A DNA stretch of 64,000 nt from the NCBI GenBank assembly GCA_963836665.1, contig CAWIKL010000001.1, positions 3,658,001-3,722,000 on the forward strand. Direction: 5' to 3'. Within the stretch, counting starts at the first letter, position 1. Each line of letters starts with the position of its first letter. Made by a program: the position numbers and the translations under genes. This DNA comes from JAICSD01 sp963836665. Lineage in GTDB: Bacteria > Acidobacteriota > Vicinamibacteria > Vicinamibacterales > 2-12-FULL-66-21. This document shows, piece after piece, positions 37,167 through 48,536 of this stretch. The notes under the pieces were generated by a model. That model was not told where the DNA came from, searched no databases, and saw nothing but the letters and a program-made list of their open reading frames with translations.

Positions 37167-38114
37167 GTGGCTATGGTCACACTGCCGTTAGGTCGGCGCG
37201 CAACGACGGATCCGGTCGCCCGTGAGGCGCGCGCCAACATCGTCGCGATCGCGCTACTCGTGGTTCCCCTCGGCGCTGGTGCCTGGGCGACGGCCTACAG
37301 CAAGACGCCCTGGCCGATCTTTGTCGGCATCGCTATCGGCTTCACCCTCATGCAAGCGCCGAAAGTCGCCAAGCAGTGGGAGCGCGGCGTCGTGCTGCGG
37401 CTCGGCAAGTACGTCGGCCTGCGCGGCCCGGGCCTGTTCTGGATCATGCCCTTCGTCGACACGGTGACGAAGTGGATCGACCAGCGCGTGATCACCACGA
37501 GCTTCGCGGCGGAAGAGACGCTGACCTCGGATACGGTCCCGGTCAACGTCGACGCGGTGCTCTTCTGGCTGGTCTACGACCCCGAGAAGGCGGCGCTGGA
37601 AGTGCAGGATTACCAGCAGGCGGTCAGCTGGGCGGCGCAGACGGCGCTGCGCGACATCATCGGCCGGACGTCGCTCACCGACCTGCTGCGCGGACGCGAA
37701 CGTATCGAGGAAGAGCTGCAGAAGCTCATCGATAGCCGTTCCAATCCATGGGGCGTCACGGTGCAGTCGGTCGAGATGCGCGACGTCGTGATTCCCGAGT
37801 CGCTGCAGGATGCGATGTCACGCGAGGCGCAGGCGTCACGCGAAAAGCAGGCACGCGTGATTCTCGGCACCGCGGAAGTCGAGATCGCCCACATGTTCGA
37901 GAAGGCGGCGCAGTCGTACATCAACAATCCGACCGCGCTGCACCTGCGGGCGATGAACATGCTCTACGAAGGGCTGAAGGAGAAGGGCGCGCTGATGCTG
38001 GTGCCGAGCTCCGCGGTTGAGTCGATGGGCATGGGCGGCCTCCTTGGCGCGGCCGCATTGCGCCAGCAGCAACTCGCCACCCTCGACGGGTCCTCGAATC
38101 CCAAGACGACGTAG
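37167..38114 (+). CDS. SPFH/band 7 slipin-type membrane protein
   Basis: A 315-residue stomatin/slipin-like protein. Two N-terminal hydrophobic segments (about 27-65) are followed by an SPFH/band 7 domain (about 75-260; WERGVVLRLGKYVGLRGPGLFWIMPF is characteristic) and a helical C-terminus that drives oligomerisation. Such proteins organise membrane microdomains or protect membrane proteases. The GTG start has AAGGAG 8 bp upstream. It is co-transcribed with the GntR repressor, suggesting induction under membrane stress. Confidence 0.88.
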   Translation: MAMVTLPLGRRATTDPVAREARANIVAIALLVVPLGAGAWATAYSKTPWPIFVGIAIGFTLMQAPKVAKQWERGVVLRLGKYVGLRGPGLFWIMPFVDTVTKWIDQRVITTSFAAEETLTSDTVPVNVDAVLFWLVYDPEKAALEVQDYQQAVSWAAQTALRDIIGRTSLTDLLRGRERIEEELQKLIDSRSNPWGVTVQSVEMRDVVIPESLQDAMSREAQASREKQARVILGTAEVEIAHMFEKAAQSYINNPTALHLRAMNMLYEGLKEKGALMLVPSSAVESMGMGGLLGAAALRQQQLATLDGSSNPKTT

Positions 38115-38133
38115 CCCCGGACGGCAGAGCTCA

Positions 38134-38175
38134 GAAGGCATCGCGTGTCAGAAAATGCTGACACACGATGCCTTC
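38134..38175. terminator. Strong 18-bp hairpin (terminator-like, no U-tract)
   Basis: GAAGGCATCGCGTGTCAG at 38134-38151 pairs with the segment at 38158-38175 with one mismatch around a 6-base loop (AAAATG). It lies 20 bp after the slipin stop. The lack of a T-run makes intrinsic termination uncertain; it may protect the mRNA end or be a protein-binding dyad. Confidence 0.55.
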
Positions 38176-38225
38176 TCGATGTCGCCCGCTCCCCGGCGCG
38201 CTATCATTTCATGGCGTTCGCGACC

Positions 38226-38801
38226 ATGACTGACGCGCTTGACGAGACCCAGGCTCTGATCCGGCGCGCCAACGCCGGCGACAAGGCCGCAGCCGACCGG
38301 CTGTTCGCCCGTTACGCACCGGCGCTTCATCGCTGGACGCGCGGCCGCCTGCCGCGCTGGGCACGCGACATCGCCGACACTCACGACATCGTCCAGGACG
38401 CGCTCCTACAGACCTTCCGGCATCTCGACGGGTTCGAGTATCGCGGCGAAGGGGCCCTGCACGCCTACCTGCGGCAGACGGTGATGAACCGCATCCGTGA
38501 GGAACTGCGTCGGCGGCAGCGGCGCGGTGAGCGCGAGGATCTCGATCCGATGCTGGAAGCGGAGGGACCATCGCCGCTCGAAGTGGCCATCGGACGCGAA
38601 ACACTCGATCGCTACGAGGAAGCGCTGGCGCGGCTGACGGTGGACGATCGCGAGGCGATCATCGCGCGGGTGGAGCTGGGACTATCCCACCATGAGATCG
38701 CCGAGGCCCTCGGCAAGCCGTCCGACGACGCGGCGCGCATGGCCGTGGCGCGCGCGCTCGTCAGGCTGGTGAAAGAAATGGGCGCTGGCGGCGACAGATA
38801 A
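38226..38801 (+). CDS. ECF-type RNA polymerase sigma factor
   Basis: A 191-residue sigma factor. It has sigma region 2 (about 10-85; ADTHDIVQDALLQTFRHLDGFE) and region 4 (about 130-185; LTVDDREAIIARVELGLSHHEIAEALG with a helix-turn-helix). No anti-sigma gene is beside it; the next gene is convergent leuA. Start choice is uncertain: ATG 38226 fits the usual N-terminus, and ATG 38211 is possible. Its targets are unknown. Confidence 0.85.
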   Translation: MTDALDETQALIRRANAGDKAAADRLFARYAPALHRWTRGRLPRWARDIADTHDIVQDALLQTFRHLDGFEYRGEGALHAYLRQTVMNRIREELRRRQRRGEREDLDPMLEAEGPSPLEVAIGRETLDRYEEALARLTVDDREAIIARVELGLSHHEIAEALGKPSDDAARMAVARALVRLVKEMGAGGDR

Positions 38802-38815
38802 CTACAAAGTGCTCG

Positions 38816-40063
38816 TCAAACGCCGTGCCCGTAGCCGACTTCGGCCGGCGTCGAGTGCAAGTCGGACGACGCCGGTGCCGGCTGGCGCGGGCGCTCGATC
38901 GCGGCGGTGCCGGTGACGCGGGCGACGATCGCGGCCAGGTCGGCGTCACTGACGACCTTCTCGCGGTCGGCGTGCTCGATTACGCCGCGGTAGACCTCGT
39001 CGAGGGTGCGGCGATCCATCTCGGTGCAGCCGATCTGTTCGCAACGCTTCTGCACCGCGTGGCGACCGGAGTGCTTGCCGAGGACGAGCGTGGCGCTGAC
39101 ACCGACCTCTTCGGGCCGCATGATTTCGTAGGTGCGGCGGTCCTTGAGCATCCCGTCCTGGTGGATGCCCGCTTCGTGCGCGAACGCGTTCCTCCCGACG
39201 ATGGCCTTATTGGCCTGCACCCCTTCGCCGGTCAGTGACGTGAGCAGCTGGCTCGAGGTGAAGATCTCACGTGTATTGACACCGGTCGCGTAGGGCAGGC
39301 GATCGGCACGGACGCGCATCGCCATGACGACTTCCTCGAGCGAGGCGTTGCCGGCGCGTTCGCCAATGCCGTTGATCGTGCATTCCACCTGACGCGCGCC
39401 GGCGTGAACGGCGCTCAGCGTGTTCGCGACCGCGAGCCCCAGGTCGTCGTGGCAGTGCGTGCTGAAGACGACCTGGTCGGAGCTCGGCACGCGGTTGATC
39501 ACCGTGCGGAAGAACTCGGCTATTTCGTCGGGCGTCGAGTAGCCCACGGTGTCGGGCAGGTTGATCGTCTTGGCGCCCGACTGGATGACCGCCTCGATCA
39601 CATGCCACAGGAACGCCGGGTCGGTACGGGTCGCGTCTTCTGCCGAGAACTGCACGTCGTCGGTAAACTGGCGCGCCAGCCGGACTGCAGACATCGCGGC
39701 GCGCAGGCACTCGTCCCGCGTCATGCGGAGCTTGCGCTCGAGGTGGAGATCCGAGGTGGCGATGAACACGTGGATGCGCCGGCGCGGCGCCGGGGACAGG
39801 GCCCAGCCTGCCTTTTCGATGTCCTTCGGATGGCAGCGGGCGAGGGCGGCGATCACCGGCCCCTGCACGTGGCTGGCGATCATCCGCACCGACTCCGCGT
39901 CGGCCTCGGACGCAATCGGGAAGCCGGCTTCGATGATGTCCACGCCGAGGGTGCGAAGCTGCCGGGCCATCTTGAGCTTCTCGTCTGTCCGGAGCGAGAA
40001 CCCGGGTGCCTGCTCGCCGTCACGGAGCGTGGTATCGAAGATGGTCAGCCGATCGCCGGACAT
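38816..40063 (-). CDS. leuA: 2-isopropylmalate synthase without regulatory domain
   Basis: A 415-residue enzyme of leucine synthesis condensing acetyl-CoA and 2-oxoisovalerate. The HMGL-like TIM barrel is complete (DTTLRDGEQ, ATSDLH, HCHDDLGLA, NGIGERAGN, FAHEAGIHQDG). The C-terminal LeuA dimer/allosteric domain of about 100 residues is absent; the protein ends soon after the linker domain. No remnant follows in any frame before the convergent sigma gene. The start has a perfect AGGAGGT site 6 bp upstream. Homocitrate or citramalate synthase activity is an alternative, but leuC and leuD lie nearby. Confidence 0.8.
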   Translation of the reverse strand: MSGDRLTIFDTTLRDGEQAPGFSLRTDEKLKMARQLRTLGVDIIEAGFPIASEADAESVRMIASHVQGPVIAALARCHPKDIEKAGWALSPAPRRRIHVFIATSDLHLERKLRMTRDECLRAAMSAVRLARQFTDDVQFSAEDATRTDPAFLWHVIEAVIQSGAKTINLPDTVGYSTPDEIAEFFRTVINRVPSSDQVVFSTHCHDDLGLAVANTLSAVHAGARQVECTINGIGERAGNASLEEVVMAMRVRADRLPYATGVNTREIFTSSQLLTSLTGEGVQANKAIVGRNAFAHEAGIHQDGMLKDRRTYEIMRPEEVGVSATLVLGKHSGRHAVQKRCEQIGCTEMDRRTLDEVYRGVIEHADREKVVSDADLAAIVARVTGTAAIERPRQPAPASSDLHSTPAEVGYGHGV

Positions 40064-40069
40064 GGGGCT

Positions 40070-40076
40070 ACCTCCT
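40070..40076 (-). promoter_or_regulatory. Strong ribosome binding site of leuA
   Basis: On the minus strand AGGAGGT stands 6 bp before the ATG at 40063. It fixes the leuA start. Confidence 0.75.
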
Positions 40077-40139
40077 ATTCCCTAGTTGTAGCGGGAATGG
40101 CCACCCCAAGTCCAATTTATAGTTATTTAGGTATGATTA

Positions 40140-40152
40140 GCATAATTTATGC
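40140..40152. promoter_or_regulatory. Palindrome over lysR start, likely LysR site
   Basis: GCATAATTTATGC is a perfect palindrome in an AT-rich leuA-lysR gap and covers the lysR start codon (ATG 40149). Its position fits autoregulation and control of divergent leuA, but a LysR T-N11-A box has not been proven. Confidence 0.45.
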
Positions 40153-41028
40153 AGTTGCCTGACCTTGCCGCCTTTCTCGCCGTGGCGTCAGACCGCAGTT
40201 TTTCCGCCGCGGCGCGGCGCCTGCATCGGTACTCAGCCGGCCATCAGCCAGGCGGTCCGCCGGATCGAGGACGAGCTGGGGGAACGCCTGTTCGACCGCT
40301 CGTCGCGCGACGGTACGCTGACCGAAGCAGGACGGCTGCTGCAGGACTACGCGCAGCGGCTGCTCGGGCTGGCTCACGAGGCGGAAACGGCGGTGCGCGA
40401 ACTGCAGCAGGTGCGCCGCGGCCGCGTCATCATCGGAGCCAATGAGGCCGCCGTCCACACCCTCCTGCCGCACATCGAGAAGTTCGCGCTCGGCCACCCC
40501 AACGTCGTCGTCGACGTGCGCCGCCTGCCGGCGAGGCAGATCGCAAACGCGGTCCTCGATCGCAGCCTCGACTTTGGCGTGCTGACGTTCCAGCCGGCCG
40601 ATCGCGGCGTCCAGACGCTGTCGCTCGGCAGCGACGACGTCGTGCTGCTGACCTCGCCGAAGCACGCCCTCGCAGCGCGCCGCCGGGTCACGCTCGAGGA
40701 AATCGGCCGTCAGGTCGTCATCGCGCACAACGATCCGTCACCGACGCGCGATCGCGTGCTGCGCGCCTACGAGCGGCGGCAGACCTCGATCAACATCCAG
40801 ATCTCGCTGCCCTCGCTCGACGGCATCAAGCGCGCCGTGGAGATGGGGATCGGCGTGGCGCTGCTGCCGCGCCGCTGCGCGCTCACGGAAATTGCGCGCG
40901 GCCATCTCGTGGCGATCCGCGTGCCTGAGCTCGGCGCGCAGCGCACCGTGCGCCTCGTCTTCCGCCGCACCGGCGAACGGAGCCGCGCCGCCGAGGCGTT
41001 CCTGGACGTCATCAAAGCCGGGGCCTGA
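40149..41028 (+). pseudogene. LysR-family regulator gene, frameshifted in its DNA-binding domain
   Basis: The start (MQLPDLAAFLAVASDRSFSA ... LHR) is a normal LysR helix-turn-helix beginning. The rest (TQPAISQAVRRIEDELGERLFDRS, then an effector-binding domain to GA) continues one base later. Removing the t at 40230 gives LHRTQPAISQ, exactly the LysR pattern, and one protein of about 293 residues. As it stands, the DNA-binding helix is broken. It is either a pseudogene or an assembly error. It is divergent from leuA and convergent with leuD-leuC, so it would be the natural regulator of leucine genes. Confidence 0.85.
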
Positions 41029-41043
41029 TGAAATCCGAGGCGG

Positions 41044-41640
41044 CTACCAGCTCGATGTGACGTAGGGCAGCCGCGCGGCGACGGCACGGACATCGTCGTA
41101 GCGATCGAGTAACAGGCCGGTGGCGTCCCAGCTGCCCTCGAGAAAGGCCTGGCGCGCGGCGGCGGGCAGCGAGATGTCAAACGTGCGTCCCGCTGCGGTG
41201 ACGGTCATTCCCTCGAGATCGACCGCGATCTCCGCCGTCGGATCCTGTTCGACGATCGCCAGAAGCGCGTTCGTGCTCTCGCGCGCCGTCGTCGGACAGG
41301 GCATGCCGAGCGCGACCGAGTTGCCGAAGAAGATTTCCGAGAACGACTGGCCGATCACGGCGCGGATGCCGCGGCGGTGAATCGCCTGCGGTGCGTGCTC
41401 GCGCGATGAGCCGCAGCCGAAGTTCGACTGTACGACCATCACGCGCGCCGCGGCATAGCGCGGGTCGCCCGTCGGGTGGTTGGCGATCTGCGCGCGATCG
41501 TCCTCGAACAGGTGATCCTGCAGCCCCTCGAAGGTGATCGACTTGAGAAAACGGGCCGGGATGATCCGGTCGGTGTCGATGTCATCGCCGCGCAGCGGCA
41601 AGCCACTGCCGCGGATCTGCCGGACACGCTCAACGGCCAA
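41044..41640 (-). CDS. leuD: 3-isopropylmalate dehydratase small subunit
   Basis: A 198-residue small subunit of isopropylmalate isomerase. It has the family marks DTDRIIPARFL and NFGCGSSREHAPQAI, and a normal length. The TTG start (41640) overlaps the leuC stop by 11 bp, implying coupled translation. It works with LeuC to convert 2- to 3-isopropylmalate. leuB is not in this window. Confidence 0.93.
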   Translation of the reverse strand: MAVERVRQIRGSGLPLRGDDIDTDRIIPARFLKSITFEGLQDHLFEDDRAQIANHPTGDPRYAAARVMVVQSNFGCGSSREHAPQAIHRRGIRAVIGQSFSEIFFGNSVALGMPCPTTARESTNALLAIVEQDPTAEIAVDLEGMTVTAAGRTFDISLPAAARQAFLEGSWDATGLLLDRYDDVRAVAARLPYVTSSW

Positions 41641-43027
41641 GGGCGACCTCCGCAGGAGCGAATTCGCGCACGTCGACGACTTCGCCGGCGACCGCCGCCG
41701 CCGCCACCATCGCCGGGCTCATCAGCAGGGTGCGCCCCGTCGGGCTGCCCTGTCGCCCCTTGAAATTACGGTTCGACGAGGATGCGCAGATCTCCCGGCC
41801 TTCCAGGCGGTCCGGGTTCATCGCGAGGCACATCGAGCAGCCGGCGCCTCGCCATTCGAAGCCGGCGTCGACAAACACGCGATCGAGCCCTTCACGCTCG
41901 GCCGCAGCGCGCACGGCCTGCGAGCCAGGAACGACGAGCGCCTTGACGTGCGCGGCCACGTGCTGGCCTCGGATGATTCGCGCCGCTTCGCGCAGATCGG
42001 AGAGGCGTGCGTTGGTGCAGGAGCCGACGAAGGCGACGTCGATCTTTGTGCCGCGCACCGGCTGACCGGCACGGAAGCCCATGAATGCCAGCGCTTCCGG
42101 ATCCGCGTTGGCGGGAAGCGCTTCGTCGATCGCGACAGACTGCCCTGGGTTGATGCCCCAGGTGACCGTTGGCCTGATTTCGTCGGCCCTGATGACGACC
42201 TCGTCGTCGTATGACGCGTTGCTGTCGGAGGCCATCGAGGCCCACCACGCCGTGGCGCGCTCGAACGCGTCCCCCTGCGGCGCGAAGCGCCGCCCGCGCA
42301 TGTAATCGAACGTCGTCTGGTCGGGGTTGACGTAGCCGACGCGCGCGCCGCCCTCGATCGACATGTTGCAGATGGTCATCCGCTCGTCCATCGACATGCG
42401 CTCGACAGCGTCACCGGCGTATTCGTAGCCGTAGCCCACGCCCCCTTTGACGCCGAGGCGGCGAATGATGTCGAGCACGACGTCCTTGGCGTAGACGCCA
42501 CGGCCAAGGCGCCCGCGCACCGCGACGCGCCGCACCTTGAGGGGCTCCATCGCCAGGCACTGGGACGCCAGCACGTCGCGTACCTGGGACGTGCCAATGC
42601 CGAACGCCACCGCGCCGAACGCACCATGCGTCGAGGTGTGACTGTCGCCGCAGGCAATCGTCATCCCGGGCTGCGTCAGGCCAAGCTCGGGGCCGATGAC
42701 GTGGACGATGCCCTGCTGCCCGCTGTCGAGGTGGAGCAGCCGGATGTCGTGCGCGCGGCAGTTGCGCTCGAGCGCCGACAACATGTCTTCCGCCATGACG
42801 TCGAGGAACGGCCGGCGCTGGTCGAGCGTCGGCACGATGTGATCGACGGTGCCGATCGTTCGCTCCGGCATCGCCACGCGCAGCTTGCGCGCGTCGAGCA
42901 TGTCGAATGCCTGTGGTGTCGTGACCTCGTGAATCAGGTGCAGGCCGATGAAGAGCTGCGTCTGGCCGTTCGCCAGCTTGCGCACGGTGTGCGCCTGCCA
43001 GACCTTGTCGAGAAGCGTGCCTCGCAT
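41630..43027 (-). CDS. leuC: 3-isopropylmalate dehydratase large subunit
   Basis: A 465-residue aconitase-family subunit with a [4Fe-4S] cluster. The cluster cysteines are in VGSCTNARLSDL and GAGCSMCLAMNPD. Other marks are ACGDSHTSTHGAFG and SSNRNFKGRQG. It is translated just before leuD, which it overlaps. The ATG at 43027 begins at the family start (MRGTLLDKVWQAH); the longer frame reads into the tandem repeat upstream and is not protein. Confidence 0.95.
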   Translation of the reverse strand: MRGTLLDKVWQAHTVRKLANGQTQLFIGLHLIHEVTTPQAFDMLDARKLRVAMPERTIGTVDHIVPTLDQRRPFLDVMAEDMLSALERNCRAHDIRLLHLDSGQQGIVHVIGPELGLTQPGMTIACGDSHTSTHGAFGAVAFGIGTSQVRDVLASQCLAMEPLKVRRVAVRGRLGRGVYAKDVVLDIIRRLGVKGGVGYGYEYAGDAVERMSMDERMTICNMSIEGGARVGYVNPDQTTFDYMRGRRFAPQGDAFERATAWWASMASDSNASYDDEVVIRADEIRPTVTWGINPGQSVAIDEALPANADPEALAFMGFRAGQPVRGTKIDVAFVGSCTNARLSDLREAARIIRGQHVAAHVKALVVPGSQAVRAAAEREGLDRVFVDAGFEWRGAGCSMCLAMNPDRLEGREICASSSNRNFKGRQGSPTGRTLLMSPAMVAAAAVAGEVVDVREFAPAEVALGR

Positions 43028-43045
43028 GAGAACGGCGATCGTAGC

Positions 43046-43120
43046 ATGGGGCGATGGGCGATGGACGATAGGCGATGGGCGATGGGCGATGACCGATGAC
43101 CGATGACCGATGACCGATGG
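43046..43120 (+). repeat. 7-bp tandem repeat array (ATGGGCG / ATGACCG)
   Basis: About ten consecutive 7-bp units: first ATGGGCG variants, then four ATGACCG copies. It lies between leuC and the four-helix-bundle gene. The same unit appears in opposite orientation at 43668-43691, on the far side of that gene. Confidence 0.85.
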
Positions 43121-43242
43121 AACGCTGGCGCTTTGATTGCTCTGCCGTTTGGGGGCGGCGGTCGGGTTCAAGGACTTAGACCGGAATCGCCCAATTCCTG
43201 CGTACTTTCAGGGACGACCATCGCTGCAGAAAGGGCCATGTC

Positions 43243-43665
43243 ATGAGCGGCATGAAGACCTACCGTGAGCTTGACACGTGGAAGTTGGCCATGACGCTTG
43301 TCGAGACGACCTACACACTCACGGGGCTGTTTCCAGACGCCGAGCGCTACGGATTGATCGCTCAAATGCGGCGATGTGCCGTCTCGATCCCGTCAAACAT
43401 TGCCGAAGGCCAGGCACGCGGCATGGTGAGAGTCGGTCTCCACTTCGTGCGCGTCGCAATTGGATCGTCGGCCGAGCTCAGCACACAGGTAGAGGTCGCG
43501 CGCCGGCTGAACTTCGTCTCGCCGGCGGCGACTCGCGATATCGAGGCGCAACTCGAGCGCGTCCAGCAAATGCTCTACGGCATGCAGCGCGAGCACCTTC
43601 GTCGGATCCGAACCGCAGGCGCGGCTTCTGTCACGGCTCTCTGCCTTCTCCTTCTGCGCGCCTAA
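43243..43665 (+). CDS. Four-helix-bundle protein (23S rRNA IVS/S23, Avd-like family)
   Basis: A 140-residue helical protein of the family encoded in 23S rRNA intervening sequences and related to the Avd accessory protein of diversity-generating retroelements. Marks are YRELDTWKLAMTL at the N-terminus and IAQMRRCAVSIPSNIAEGQARG in the second helix. No reverse transcriptase or variable repeat is nearby. It lies between inverted 7-bp repeat arrays (43046-43120 and 43668-43691). Its function is unknown, and RNA or DNA binding through basic surfaces is a common idea for the family. Purine-rich GAAAGGG precedes the ATG. Confidence 0.9.
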   Translation: MSGMKTYRELDTWKLAMTLVETTYTLTGLFPDAERYGLIAQMRRCAVSIPSNIAEGQARGMVRVGLHFVRVAIGSSAELSTQVEVARRLNFVSPAATRDIEAQLERVQQMLYGMQREHLRRIRTAGAASVTALCLLLLRA

Positions 43666-43667
43666 CA

Positions 43668-43691
43668 CCCATCGCCCATCGCCCATCGCCC
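43668..43691 (-). repeat. 7-bp tandem repeat array, inverted copy
   Basis: Three units of CCCATCG plus CCC, the reverse complement of the 43046 array unit. It lies immediately after the four-helix-bundle stop and upstream of pcrA; a -10-like TATACT (43694-43699) follows. Confidence 0.8.
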
Positions 43692-43714
43692 GCTATACTG
43701 GACAGACCTCCCGA

Positions 43715-45997
43715 ATGGATTTCCTCGACAAGCTCAATCCCGAACAACGCGAAGCGGTGCTGCACACCGAAGGGCCGCTCCTGATTCTCGCCGGCGCCGG
43801 ATCGGGAAAGACGCGCGTCATCACCTTCCGCATCGCATACCTCATCGGCAACGGGTTCGCGCGACCGGACGAAGTGCTGGCGGTCACCTTCACCAACAAG
43901 GCCGCGGGCGAAATGCGCGAGCGCGTCGAGGGGCTGCTCGGCGCCGACGCCAACGGCGTATGGCTGTCGACGTTCCACTCGCTCTGCGCCCGCCTGCTCA
44001 GGCGTGAAGCGCCGCACATCGGTCTCTCGCGCGACTTTGTCATCTACGACTCCTCCGATCAGGTCGCCGTCGTCAAGCAGGCCTCGAAGGAGCTCGGCAT
44101 CGACGACAAGCTCGTCCCGCCCCGCGCCGCCCTGGCGCGGATCAGCCAGGCGAAGAACCGCATGGAAGGCCCCGACTCGCTGCGCGGCGCCTGGAACCTG
44201 CGCGACGAACAGATCGCGAAGATCTACGAACGCTACCTGGCGGCCCTGCGCGAGTCGAACGCGCTCGATTTCGACGATCTCCTGCTCAAGACCGTCGAGC
44301 TCTTCGAGACCGCGGCGCCGGTTCGCGAGCGCTATTCGCACAAGTTCAAGCACGTGATGGTGGACGAATACCAGGACACCAACCGCCCGCAGTACCTGCT
44401 GATCAAGCGCCTCTCGGAGATTCACCGCAATCTCGCCGTCGTCGGCGATCCCGATCAGTCGATCTACAAGTGGCGCGGCGCCGACCTGAAGAACATCCTC
44501 GACTTCGAGACCGACTTCGGCGACGCCGCCATCGTCAGGCTCGAGCAGAACTACCGCTCGACACAGGTCATCCTCGACGCCGCCACCGCCGTCATCCAGC
44601 AGAACCGCAACCGCAAGGACAAGCGCTTGTGGACGGATCGCAAGGGCGGCGACAAAATCGTCTACTTTCGCGGCGGCGACGAGATCGAGGAAGCCGACTT
44701 CATCGTCAAATCGATCAAGCAGGCGCGCGCCGAGGACGTCGACACGATGACGGCGGTGCTCTACCGCACCAACGCGCAGTCGCGCGCCATCGAAGATCAG
44801 CTGATGCGGGAGAGCGTTCCCTACAAGATCATCGGCGGCGTCCGCTTCTACGAACGGAAGGAGATCAAGGACGCGCTCGCCTACCTCAAGCTGATCATCA
44901 ACCCGCACGACGATGTCAGCCTGCGGCGCGTGATCAACGTGCCGGCGCGGGGCGTCGGCAAGGCTGTGATGGACTCGCTGCAGGCGATCGATCCTGACCG
45001 GATCGCCGCCGACGCGCCGCCCCTGCTCGCGGCCGGGCTGGCCGAGGTCAGTTCGGCGCGCTCGTTGTGGGCGCGGCTGGTCTACGCGGTCGACGAAGGC
45101 AGGCTGGGCAACCGCGGGACGGCCTCGCTGCGGGCGTTCCGCGACATGATCGTCGGCCTGGCCCACGACGCCAGGTCCGACACCGTGTCGATCGCCATCG
45201 GCAAGATGCTCGACCGCTCCGGCTACCTGCAGGATCTCCGCGACGAGAACACCGAGGAGGCCAACGAACGGACCGAGAACCTGATGGAACTGGTCTCCGC
45301 CGCGCGCGATTACGAGTCGCGCGATGCCGAGGCCTCGCTCGGTGGCTTCGTCGATCGGCTGTCCCTGCTGTCGGAGGTGGACGAGGAGTCGGGCTCGAAG
45401 AACGCGCGGGTGTGGCTGATGTCGATGCACGCCGCCAAGGGGCTCGAGTTCCCCGTCGTCTTCATCGCCGGCATGGAAGACGGTCTCTTCCCGCATTCAC
45501 GCTCGTCGGAGGACGCCGACGAGCTCGAGGAAGAACGACGGCTGTTTTACGTCGGCATGACGCGAGCCGAGCGGCGCCTGTTCCTCACCGGCGCCGCGCG
45601 CCGGCGCGTCTTCGGCGAATACCAGTCAACCGAGCCGTCGCGCTTTCTCAACGAGGTTCCCGCAACACTGGTCGACCGCATCACGCCGGCCTACACGTCG
45701 CAGTATCAATCGTCGTTCGCGCACGCGCACTATGAGTTCCGCACCAATCCCTACGGCCGCGGCGGCCGCCCACCACGGTCAAGGGAAGAAGCGCCGAAGT
45801 ACTCCTACGAGAACGAGGATCAGTCGTCGGGAACCAGCGGCGTCCGCCCCGGGATGCGCGTGCGCCACCCGCAGTTCGGCGTCGGTAGCGTGATATCTGT
45901 CGAGGAGCACACCGATGACTACAAGATCACGGTGCGTTTCAACAGCGTCGGCGTGAAGAAGCTGCTGGCGAAGTTCGCCAAGCTCGAACCGGCCTGA
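43715..45997 (+). CDS. pcrA: UvrD/PcrA-type DNA helicase
   Basis: A 760-residue superfamily 1A helicase. Walker A is AGAGSGKT (about 27-34), followed by FTNKAAGEMR, Walker B VDEYQDTN, QNYRST, and VWLMSMHAAKGLEF. A basic C-terminal tail ends in a Tudor-like VRHPQFGVGSVISVEE segment, which in PcrA/UvrD binds RNA polymerase. It probably acts in repair and replication restart. pcrA and uvrD cannot be separated from sequence alone. It converges with gyrA. Confidence 0.92.
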   Translation: MDFLDKLNPEQREAVLHTEGPLLILAGAGSGKTRVITFRIAYLIGNGFARPDEVLAVTFTNKAAGEMRERVEGLLGADANGVWLSTFHSLCARLLRREAPHIGLSRDFVIYDSSDQVAVVKQASKELGIDDKLVPPRAALARISQAKNRMEGPDSLRGAWNLRDEQIAKIYERYLAALRESNALDFDDLLLKTVELFETAAPVRERYSHKFKHVMVDEYQDTNRPQYLLIKRLSEIHRNLAVVGDPDQSIYKWRGADLKNILDFETDFGDAAIVRLEQNYRSTQVILDAATAVIQQNRNRKDKRLWTDRKGGDKIVYFRGGDEIEEADFIVKSIKQARAEDVDTMTAVLYRTNAQSRAIEDQLMRESVPYKIIGGVRFYERKEIKDALAYLKLIINPHDDVSLRRVINVPARGVGKAVMDSLQAIDPDRIAADAPPLLAAGLAEVSSARSLWARLVYAVDEGRLGNRGTASLRAFRDMIVGLAHDARSDTVSIAIGKMLDRSGYLQDLRDENTEEANERTENLMELVSAARDYESRDAEASLGGFVDRLSLLSEVDEESGSKNARVWLMSMHAAKGLEFPVVFIAGMEDGLFPHSRSSEDADELEEERRLFYVGMTRAERRLFLTGAARRRVFGEYQSTEPSRFLNEVPATLVDRITPAYTSQYQSSFAHAHYEFRTNPYGRGGRPPRSREEAPKYSYENEDQSSGTSGVRPGMRVRHPQFGVGSVISVEEHTDDYKITVRFNSVGVKKLLAKFAKLEPA

Positions 45998-46019
45998 CAA
46001 TATCGGCTGAGGCTTCTGA

Positions 46020-48527
<2,508 letters not shown>

Positions 48528-48536
48528 GGCTGAGCG

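Noticed and set aside
38816..38818. Selenocysteine read-through at the leuA TGA
   Set aside because: The frame after the stop shows no LeuA domain and reaches the convergent sigma gene.
43046..43120. CRISPR array
   Set aside because: Units are only 7 bp, contiguous and without unique spacers; no cas genes nearby.
43028..43171. N-terminal extension of LeuC
   Set aside because: It is a translation of the 7-bp repeat array; the family starts at ATG 43027.
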